From positions 1-64,000 of the forward strand of contig JAGFBZ010002322.1 of NCBI GenBank assembly GCA_018398805.1: a stretch of 64,000 nt of DNA. The letters are read 5' to 3'. Below, in pieces: positions 33,919 through 45,900 of this stretch (position 1 is the first letter of the stretch; each line of letters starts with the position of its first letter). This DNA comes from Hirundichthys speculiger. Its lineage: Eukaryota > Chordata > Actinopteri > Beloniformes > Exocoetidae. The position numbers were made by a program, and so were the translations under genes. The notes beneath the pieces were generated by a model. It saw nothing but the letters and a program-made list of their open reading frames with translations, did no database searches and was not told where the DNA came from.

Positions 33919-36900
33919 GTTAATAATAACAATATTATATAATATTATTATATTATTATTATTAGGGCCCGAGCGCCGAGGGTGCTAGGACCCTATTGTA
34001 TTTTTGAATGTTTATTATTATTATTATTATTATTATTATTTATGTTAATATATATATAATATTATTATATTATTATTATTAGGGCCCGAGCGCCGAGGGT
34101 GCGAGGACCCTATTGTATTTCAAAATGAATATTAGAATAGAATAGAATAGAATAGAATAGAATAGAATAGAATAGAATATAGAACTTTATTTGTCACTGA
34201 GCCAGCGTCCCAGTACAACTAAACTGTTACATCCAGTAAATCATCCAGGAAACATACAGAAAACAAACAACATTTAGGAGTCATGATGACTCAGAATTCA
34301 GCCCTCTGCGCTGCCGATAACAGATGAAAATGAGATAACGTATGGAAAGAAGGGGGGGACTAAAAAAAGTATCTCTCAACTCGTGTCCTTCAGGGACAAG
34401 TTGGGAGATCAGAAAAAAAACACCCCAGCACAAAAATCTGGGCAAATAATGTTGTCAAACCTGATCAATCATTTTTCTGACCACATTTCTTCCCACTTTA
34501 AGAGGAGATTTTTCTGGCGCTGTTTGGCTTAAAGGTTTACTCTGGAGGGCGGGGGGGCACTGTTTCCTACCATTAATCTTTGCCTGGGTCTCTGAAAGGT
34601 ACCCAGAGACAATAATAATTTATCTGTATTAAATGAGTGTTTCGTACTCACTCCTTCTACCAGCACCAGCTGTGAGCTGTGAACCAGAGCAGCGTTGACG
34701 CTGGAAGCTTCCTCTCTGAAAACACTGATGGACTCCTGCAGCCTCCGCTGCTTCACCTCTGCAGGTACGTCATCCTTTAACTGGTGGAACGCATGGGTTT
34801 TCTGAATAATGATGAACAGAAAGAGCAGTTATTCAGTCGTTCATTTCATTGAAAAATGATGACTAAAATATTCCTGGCACCACCAGAGCTCACCTGTCTC
34901 ATGCTGTAAGCAAAAAGGAAGCCCAGGTTGAAGCCCACCTGTCTGATCAGCGACAGCGTCTGCTGATGGTCGTCCTCCGTTTCACCACAGAAGCCGGAGA
35001 TAAAGTCGCTGCTGAGACTCACGTCTGACACACAACATGAATGACGTTAACCAAAATACACAGAAAACATTTCATAACTTTCCTTCCAAGTTTCCCTGTT
35101 CTTATCAGAAATAAAATGTAAATGCTAATTTAAGGCAAAACCTAAAACTACTGCGAGAAATACTGTGAATCTTTTTTCTCTCTCCCTTTTCTTTTTTTTT
35201 TCCTGACCCACCTCTCTTAAAATACATCTACTTCTATTCTTGTAAAAATAATTATTTCTTAAATTAACTCCAGAGTGCAAATACACTGTGCAGTTTGAGT
35301 TTCGGGGCGATGTTGTGCAAACAATCCCAACTCTGTACAACATGAACATGTTTGGGATCTTTGTATTATTGCGTAAATTCAAATGCAACTCAAAATCTGA
35401 AAAAAAAAAAAAAAAAAGGGACAATGTGGTAAATGCAAGAGCAAAAAGTAGCTGTGCCTATATTCACTTTGACTTTTATTTCTTTTCAAGAGATTTCATG
35501 TTTTTTTTTCCTCATCAGTAAACAAATATTCCAAAAACGTTGGTAGGTGTTACGTTCTTCTAGGAAGGAGGTGAAGGAAAAAAGGGTCACTAATTCACCT
35601 TCAATTTAATTGAATGCAATTAAATTCAATAATATTTCTCATGCCTGAAAGTAATTTACTGGATCATTCTAGATGGTTCCGGTGGTGGCTAGAAGGTTGT
35701 TGCAGCAGATCTGAAGAAGCCTCTGACTGAAGGTCCTCCTGCTGAAGGAAGATCAGGGTTATCCAGAATGTTTTTGAGGCTCCAGAACGGTTCCCAGAAC
35801 TAGACCCAGGCTTCTTTATCACTTTGTCCAGTTTTTAAAGTCACTGGCTCTGATGCTGCAGTTTCAACATCTGCTTTTTATCTTCTATTGGGAATAAAAT
35901 ATAACTTTATGAGATTTGCAAATAACCGCACTATGTTTTGATTGATATTTTAGTGTTGTCGTCAGTAACGCGCTCAGTCGGGGCACTGATGTCATCTCCA
36001 GGTGGCTCAGAGATGTTAAACCATCTCTGAGGGCTTAACAAAATAAGTGCAACATTTTATTTTCTCTGGTGGAGTTTGGTTGACAAACTGTTGAAATGTT
36101 GGAAATGTGGCAGAAAGAGAAGCATGGTGGAAAATGGAAAAAAAAAAAATAATGCACTGGGTTGTTGCTTATGTATCTTAGCAACCCCAGAGCTGATGAC
36201 ATCACACTCAGTCAGTGCGTTTACATGGGAAGTTTAATTCCTCTTTAATTCAGAATTAAAGTTAAAGCCGAATAAAAGTTACCATGTAAACACTTAATTC
36301 CATATGAAAATGTCAATTCCGAATTAAACTTAATTCCGAAGTAAGTGGCTGGTTTATTCCCATTTTAATTCCGAATTAAATAATTCCTCAGTCATGTTTA
36401 CACTCATTCCTGTTTAAATTAATTCCCGTCTTTCTGCGCATGCTTGTTCTCTTACCAGTCTGTCGCGATGACGCTTATATTCCGCGCTGGGCTTGTTTTT
36501 GTAAACAAAGTTTCAAAATGGCAGCACGCAGTAAACGTGTTCAAGAGCAGAGACGATTTATTTAATAAATAGCTTGGAGGAACTGGAAATAATTAAAAGA
36601 ACAGATGGCAGGAAACATAAAAATTGTGAGCTTTTCAAAGTTGTAGCGAATGTAAATGAAGGAAGTTTAGCAGATAGAGACGCCACCCAGGTCAAAAATA
36701 AGTGGAATGTTGTTGCTAACCGAGTTAGCTAAGTTTGTTTTCTTCTGGTAGATGTAAAGACGTCCCCCCCCCCCCATCCAATCAGAACCCTTCCCAACCC
36801 CCAGACCTAAAGCGGAGTTGGATAAAGCCGAACTAACGTGTTTTTTCATGTAAACCTTAATACGGAATTACTATTTCCATGTAAACTCGAAGGAAAATAG

Positions 36901-39900
36901 TTTAATTCTGAATTATTTAATTCCTAATTATTAATTCCGAATTAAAAAACATCATGTAACCGCAGCCAGTGTCAGCACCAGCTGATGGTGGGATGAATAC
37001 TGTAGCTGGTAGACAGCTAACAAATCGATATCTGAGCTGTAGAAATAATGTTTCCCAGTAGCATGAACTGAATTACATCATCTGTTGTTGACGAGCACAA
37101 CTTTAATTTTATTCTTGCTTTTGCTGGTCCTGTTCATATCTCTATAATACTGCATTGCCAATACTGCCAGTAAATGTAATCTCGTCAGCTCTCTGTGCTA
37201 TTTCATCATATTTGCGAGAGATCTCATATTCTCCATTATGACTGAGAGAATTGATGGCAAGTAATCAAAACCTGAGAACCAGAGAAAATAAAATGTTACA
37301 TATAACGTTAACACAATGCAACACAACAAATAAAATGTTTTTTGGTTCAAAGCTCAGACATGAATAACTCCTCTGTGCTACATGGAGATGACATGTGTGA
37401 GCGACTCCATAAACACCACCATCCCCACCAGAACAGAGAACTGCTTCCCCAGTAATAAACGTTGGATCACCAGCGACCCGAAAGAGCTCCTCAACAAGGA
37501 AACAGAACCTTCAGGGAGACAGCAGACTACTGAGGTCAGTCCAAAAACAGCCATAAACCAAGATTAGAGACAACAAGGACCCAGAGTCCTGGAGGTCAGT
37601 GAGAACCAGTTCTGTAAGATTCTACAGAACCTCTTCAACATCAGCCCGAGCCTGGAGAAGGTTCCGGTTCTGTAGATGACATTCTGCCTTGTTCCAGTAA
37701 AAAAAAAAAAAGATCTCATCCATCTCTCAATGACAATAAACCAACCGCCATTACATGTCACATTATTAACCCTCATACCGCCGACTGAGGTGAACTTTTT
37801 GTCATATCTCAGAGCTGCTTTATTCTATAACTCCAATTTTTCATGACTTTGTCAATCAATTTGTTCCTAATGATGTCATATGATTTTTTTCTGTTTCTGT
37901 CTTTATCTGTGCTTTTTAAAAATTCCAATGCATTGTGGTCCAAGAGGACCTCAGTCAAAATCTCTAATTCCACCTGTATTTTTAATAGAGGGAGCCATTT
38001 ATTGAGTCAATGTTTGCCATGGGTCCTAATTTAAAGTATCTTACTTTTGTATTTTTGACTTTTGTATTAAAATTCAAATAAAATTAAAATGTAGTGACAT
38101 TTAAATGATTGTGGGTTTATTTAAGTTTTTTATATATATTGGGTTCAAAATGACCTTGGTTGGTTTCACCATATAAATACAACACAAATAATGTTTACTT
38201 GAAATTACTGAACACTAAATTATATCAGAATCAAGTCTAACGTGACAACCATAGAGATGGTAATAGAGAGCCTCATTATTTTAACTGATTTGAAACATTT
38301 CAATGGATTTGTGCTTAGCTCAGATAGGATCTTAATTGCTGTAAAGGAGATCATAAAATTCCACTGTTGACATTTTTGGGTTAAAGAAAAGTATATTTTC
38401 GTTTTATAAAATATGCAAATTAACTATAACTTTCTTAAAATAATAATAATCTGTTGTTGTTTTTTTCCTCAGATGACATTTAATACATCAGTGATAATAT
38501 TCTGAGAAGAAAAAAGTTGTAATTTTTCTTTGATGGTTGTTTATTACAGTATTTATTCAGTCAGTAATCCATGTATGTGAAATATGTCGGTAGAATGAAG
38601 GTTAAAGTCCTGGAGAGACTTTTATTGGCCCACCTGAATAAGCAAACAAGAACCTTCCAGAACCGACTGCAGTTTGATTATTGTCACAGGATTGGAGTTG
38701 AAAATGCTACCATACGTGACAGAAGAAACTCCAGGAGACACAGGTGGATGTCTCCACCTGTGTCACCGCGGTTACTGACTACCTGACTAACAGACCACAG
38801 CATGTGAGACTGAATCATTGTCTGTCTGAGCAGGTGGTCAGCAGCACAGGAGCATCATGGGAGACTGGGCTCCCACCGGTCCTCTGTACTCTGGACACCT
38901 CGGACCTCCAGAACCAGTCAGAGTCCCATCAGCTGCACAAACACTCAGAACCAGTAGAGGACAACAGACAGAGAACCGGTGGGAACAATCGACTTTTAAA
39001 TGTCAACAAGACAAAGGAGATTCTTCCTGCCCACAACAATAATCATCTACAATTAATCAATAAGAGACTTAAATCATGACAGTTATTTAATTTATATAAT
39101 TTTTTCACATGCAGTCATAAATTGGCTGCTCAGCAACCAGTCTTGCTCACATTAAGGGGCTCATTTTATTCTCGCATTATTCTGTACAGGATGCATTGTA
39201 AAGAGTAGTCATTTTTATTGTTTTTTTAAGCTATTGTAAATTTATCCAATTGTTTTTGCGATTTTATTTTGTTGTATTTTATGTTCTTTGCCTTCTTGTC
39301 TTACTGTTTATCTGTGTTAAGGACTACAGATGGAAATTAGCTTGGTGCTAAATCTGGTGCAGCCATCTTTTTAATGCCACTGCACACGGTCCTTTAAATA
39401 AATAAATAAATTTCCCTTTGGGGACCAAAGTATTTGAATTGAATTTGAACTTATTTTAATTCTTTCTTTTTTTTTTTTTTTAAATATGAATTTAATTACT
39501 ATAAATAATTAATCTGTCTGTACTTCTTTTAACTTATTTTAAGATCAAAGGTATGTACTCAGCATCCACACTGGAATGAAAAATAATTCAAAAATCAATG
39601 TTTTCAATAAAGGAGCCTATATAGTGAGAAAAAAACTAAAAAAAAAAAAGATGCACAAGCTAGCAAAACAAGCTGGAACAAGCTTCTACCCTGAGCGATG
39701 ATATTCTAGAGTAAAAGCAATAACCGTGATCTGCTGAGTCTTCAAGAAGCAAAGATAAGCAGGAGTACTGGGAGACCAGTCCAGACAGTGGACTGGTCTC
39801 CCAGTACTCCTGATCGGCCCCCAAAATAGAACGTATAGAGAACTTTAAAAGTAAAGCAATGATAAACTACACTGTTGAAGATATTAAAGTGTTTACAAGA

Positions 39901-42900
39901 TGAGTGGGACAAAACTGAAACATTTTGTTGCTTCATGTCCTCAGTGCTAGAATACTTTGTGATAAGGAATGACAGGTTTTTTGGGGTTTTTTTGGATTTA
40001 TATATCAAATTTATCCATATCCATATTGAACAAACAGTTTTTGACAGGCAGACTGAAATTCATTGTTCGCAATATTATCCTGGAGTTGATTAAATATGGG
40101 ACACAATGTTAGTTAGTTGCCCACCTGGGATGATTTTCTTAATGTTCTCCACAAGATTAAGGTAGGCTTCCCTGGTGTAACTAGATATGAATGGAAAAGG
40201 TTCATTATAACAACAACAACTTACATTTTGAGACATTTCACAGTAGTGCTGGGCGATATGGAAAAAAATCATATATCACGATATGGACTATTTTATATCA
40301 CGATAACGATATATATCACGATATACCATAATAAAGTATGTTTTCAGTTATTCTCTGAAAAGTTTGACAAAAATTTCATTCCTTACTTTTCAATTTTATT
40401 TTGAAAGGACATTTAGCTGAACTGTCACAAACATACATTTTAGTGCAGCAAAAACAGGTAGGTACAGAGGTACAGTAGCTTTCACATTTTTTTTTTAAAG
40501 TGCACAACAGTTTTCTGAGAGTAAAAAAACACATTTTTGCTCTGAAGTTCAGCTATAAAAAATAAACACAAATTATTTTTTTAATTTTCTGAAATCTGTA
40601 ACCTTGTAGTGCAAAGTTTGCAAACCAATATAAAGTGTCTAAAGTAAACATCAGGGTTGAAGAGAACTCTGTTTAAGGCATTAACCATGAATAAAAGTGC
40701 AAACATAAAAGGCTACTTTGTAGAAGTAGATATGATTCTATCAAATTTATCGTTGCAGGTTATTTAATTACATATTTGCTGTAATAATTGATAAAATTAG
40801 GTTAGAAACGATAGAAGCGATAGAAGAGAAATGGCACGATACACACTTTTCTATCGTCCCCACGATATATATCGTCATATCGCCCAGCACTATTTCACAT
40901 GGTGACCTTTGAATTTGAATAGCAGGTAGTTAGTTCTTACCCACGGCGCATTGCCTTCAGGACCTGACTGCTTCCACTTTGAGCAGGGAGGTGGATTTGC
41001 TTACAAATGTTCCGTCGCTCAGCAATAACCTGCAAAACCTGAATGCAGCAACAAACCAAACATGTTAGGGAGCTCAACAAACTTAATACTGGAGCTTACT
41101 ATTACAGGTTTTGTTGGTAAATGCCCTTTATGGAAGTATTTCTGTGCCACCTGAGTTTGAATATGAATTTTTAAGATTGAAATTTTTCAGCATCAAAATC
41201 AGACTTTGAATTTTAAAAAACATCAGATTTCTAGCACTGAATTTTTTTTGCCTCTGAATTTTATTTTGTTAAAATAAATTCACTGTTTAAAAAAATTGTT
41301 GTCTAAAAATATTCAGTTTTTCAAAATTCAACACGCAAAGAAATTCAACACCCCAAAAAAATTCAGGTGATGGTGCTGTGGTGAGTCTGTTTACTTTATT
41401 TGCTGTTTAACGTAAGGTAACGTGATTGGCTGGACGTTGGCTGAATTGAGACAGGGATCGATTGCTTCTCCCTGGTGACCCAGATGTTGAGTCTGGTTCT
41501 TTTTACACTAAATTTTTTGAGGTTGAATTTTTTTACACTGAATTTTTTTGAGGTTGAATTTTTTTTTACACTGAATTTTTTTTTTTTTTGAGATGTTTTT
41601 TTGATTTTTTTTTTTTTTTTTTACACTGAATTTTTTTGGGGTGTTGAATTTCTTTGCTTTGTGTGTTGAATTTTGAAAAACAGAATATTTTAAGACAACA
41701 ATTTTTTTTTAACACTGAATTTATTTTAACAAAATAAAATTCAGAGGCAAAAAAAAATTCAGTGCTAGAAATCTGATGTTTTTTAAAATTCAAAGTCTGA
41801 TTTTGATGCTGAAAAATTTCAATCTTAAAAATTCGTATTCAAACTCAGGTGGCACAGAAATACTTCCATAGCCCTTGCTTATATTGTCAGACCAACTAAC
41901 ATAGTGAACATCTGTATTGGTAACCTAATGAAGAAATAAAAAAGAAAAAAGCTAATACTGGACGGAGAGTGATTTTGAAAATGCATTTTCAGCCACATCC
42001 TTAAGGTGAATGGCAAACTTGTCACATACCTCATCAGGAAAATCCTTTGGATGAGGGGAGGTAAATCTGATCCTCATGTCAGGATCAATGAGCGACACTT
42101 GGTCCAGCAGGTCGGAGAAGCGAAGCCCCCCCCTTTTGTTTCTGTAGAGGGTCTTAAACCCGCGGCTGAGCTGGGTCACATCCGAGCCACAGAACTGCTG
42201 TTCAGATGTGTCCCTGTAGCTGTTCACATTTTGACCCAGCAGTGTCACCTCCTTCACACCCTGATGCAAACAAAGAGCAACAGCGTGAAAACTTAGAGTC
42301 AAAATTAAAGTAGTATTCCACCTATTTCTAAGTGAAAATAATTAAAAAGAAAAGGGGCATGTTTTGCCTGATTCAGAACCAGAGATATTTCCCATTATTT
42401 TGTACAATCTTTCTTCTCGTCACAACCAAAACTGTAGCTCCACCTCCACCCACTGCAACATTTATAAAGCACAGTAATAGACTTTAACATCTGACATTAA
42501 CATCTGACTTTTCATGATGGCGCCGAGTGATTGGCAGCAGCTCCTGCTCACCATTCAGCTTTTTTTCCTCTTCTTGTTTACTTTCTTGCTTTCATTTTTT
42601 CTCTATTGTGGTTATTGTTTGTTCTTATTATTGTTTTTATCGTATTTTATTGTTGTCCATTTTCTTTTTTATTGCTATTTCCACTTGCTGCTGTAATGAT
42701 GTAAATTTCCCCACTGTGGGAGAAATAAAAGGAATATCTTATAATATCTTATGTTATGTTTATGTCAGATCAGGACGATGTGCTTAAGGTCAAACTGAGC
42801 ATCGGAATGGGGATGAAATGATATTTAAATTAGGGGTGCACGATAACTATCGGGCCGATAACAGGAAATGATGATGTCATCCCGATAAGTCCGATATCAC

Positions 42901-45900
42901 AACGAATAGCCCCGATAACATTTATATTTCTGTCAACACAGCAGTGTCTCGCTCCCTCTGAGCCTTGAATGACCAGCAGTGAATGTTATGTTCAAGTAAC
43001 GTTGGCATAATCAGAAAAACGATTACTCAATAAGGAAAATCAAGAATACCCCCTCATGCCAGAAAACAACTTATTAACTCGGTCATAATTTTAGTAGTTG
43101 CTGGCTTTAATTGATATTTGCAGTATTTTCCCACATGTTACACATAAAAAAAGAAAAAAAAATAGAAAAGGCTGAAATAACGACTAGCAAACGAGGAAAC
43201 GTCGGAATTTACGTTACACCTTGAATGCAGCCTGCATGCACAGCGCTGAATTACAAACAAATATGGCGGCGTGGAACTTCGTTAAAGTTTCAGAAGAAGA
43301 TAGTTTGGTGGTTATTTGTGACGAATCCTCCGAGTGAATTCTACGAGGAGGGAAGCACAAGCTTTAATACGTAAAACCTGATCAGCCACCTACAACATAA
43401 CAATCACTTCCATGGAGTTTTGGAAATCGCGCGTGAACGGAAGCTAATGCTAACATGCGCTAATCCAGCAGCAGTCTCTCCTCTCCCTCATTCCTCTCAT
43501 CTAAAGCTTCCATGAGATTAAAAATAAAAACTACTGAACCTTATTTACTTTAATTAAAGGTATTAATTTAAAATGGAACCACAAGCCAAAATCCTTTAAA
43601 TGTTAATCTTTTTCAGTTAGTAATTCTGATGCATGTATTTCCATCAGTTCAATGAGCCTTTATTTTTATATCAGTCAGTAATGAACCTTATTTAAGTTAA
43701 TGTGAGATATCAAATAGGTTTGTTTGATAGCTTTATGAAAATGTTTGAGAGGTTTGACAATAGTTTTTCAATGGAAAAATAAATATCTGTTCATGTAAAA
43801 AGTCAAAACTATTTTTGATTTTGTTCATAGTATTAATGTAATGATCTTAGGTATATGTGTGTGTGTTATCGGTTATCGGTATCGGTTTTAAAAAACAGTT
43901 ACCGTGCATCCCTAATTTAAATGACGTTAAATGTGGTATTGTTCTGCCAGACAGCTGGTCACCACAACCATCTCTAGGGTTTACAGAGAACGATCCAAAA
44001 AAGAGAAAATATCTGGTGAGTGGCAGTTGTCTGGATGAAAACGCCTTGTTGTCAATGGGCAGACTGGTTTGAGAAGACAGAAAGGCAACAGTCAGTCAAA
44101 TAACCCCTCGTTACAGCCGAGGTCTGCTGAATAACCTCTCTGAACACACAACACTTGGAACCCTGAAGAAGATGGACTGCAGCAGAAGACCACACCAGGT
44201 GCAACTCCTGTTAGCTAAAGACAGGAAACTGACACTACAATTTGCACAGGTTCACCAAAATTGGACAACAGAAGATTGGAAATAACATCGCCTGGTCTGA
44301 TAAGACTGGATTTCAGATGCAACAGTCAGATGGTTGGGTCAGAAGTTGGCATTAACCAAAACCCATGTCTCTGTTAGTCATCGGACTCTGAGACCTGCCT
44401 GGCCCGGTTCAGGAGTTACTGCTCTGAGAGCAGAGGGTTTTCTTTAAACCCCCTGCCTGTGTCTTATGGTGTCCCACAAGGGAGCATTTTAATAATGTTT
44501 AATAATAATATTACACTTGCCGCTGGCGACTCTCATATATATACAGTCATGGAAAAAATGATTAGACCACCTTGTTTTCTTCAGTTTCTTGTTCATTTTA
44601 ATGCCTGGTACAACTAAAGGTACATTTGTTTGGACAAACATAACGATAACCACAAAGATTGCTCATAAGAGTTTTATTTAAGAGCTGATATCTTACCATT
44701 TTCCATGGTTTTCTTGATTATAACCTAAATCACTTAAGTTTTTACATCAATAGCTATGGCGTTGTACTGCCAAAAACACTGCTTTTATGCATTCAGTGTT
44801 TTCTTTTCTGTCTGTTTTAGTCACATGATGACGTTTAGTGGTACCAGGTATTAAAATGAACAAGAAACTGAAGAAAAAATGGTGGTCTAATAACATGACT
44901 GTATATATACACATACATATACATATATATATAACTGGAGGTTGGGATATATATATATATATATATACGTTTCTTATGTTTTGAACTTTTTTTCTCAAAG
45001 TTCAAGACATAGAAATGTCCAGAACAGCTGACTATGACAATTATCGGACGTTGCTTTGTGAAAAGATTGTGCAGATGTTGCTGGAGGAGAACCGTACCAG
45101 AAATGCTTTTAGAAGTAAAATACAAACACGGTGTGGCAACTATCATTCAGCCAATGTAAAGCTGAACTAATGCATGTCTCTACAGACAGATCTTTTTCTG
45201 GGGATACGATCTGTAATTAGTTCATTGTTGCTTTACCCTATTAGACAAACACTTAAGTTAAAGTGCTTTATGAAAGAGGTGACAGCTCAACATCTGGACT
45301 GGAGCGTCTCTGTTTACCTGGTCAGAGAGCATCCGAACTTCCTTGAGGATGGAGCTGACTGGTCTACTTCTCTCTCTGCCTCTGGTGAAGGGAACGATGC
45401 AGTAGGTGCACATGTTGTCACAGCCTCGCATGATGGACCTAAATACAAAGAGTAACACAGTGTTACCAAATGAGTGAGGGGGGATTATGTTCTTCCAAAT
45501 ACCATCTCATCTTCATGACTTAAAAAAAAAAAAAAAAACATACACAAAAGCACTGTGTCCCTGAGGAGCTCGGTGAACAGGCATGATGTCAGCGTAGGTC
45601 TCCTCCAGAGACAGCAGCACGTTGCTCGCCTGCTGACCTCCGTCAGCGGCGGATAAAAGGCGGGGAAGATCCCGGTAAGCATCTGGACCAGCAAGAACAT
45701 CCACCAGCTTCTCCCGCGCCAGAAGCTCTGTCTTCAGCCTCTCCGGCATGCAACCTGGACAGACGGACTCATTACATCCATGAAACCTCCAGACGATACA
45801 ACTGTGTCTAAATTGTTTTACTTGCCAAGAATTCCTAGTTTCATCGGTGAGCAGGTCTTTGATCGTTTCTTCTTCATGGCCGTTAGATGTTGTAGTCTCT

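Noticed and set aside
42006..42296. Plus-strand 96-codon frame
   Set aside because: Antisense shadow of CDK5RAP1 exon 7.
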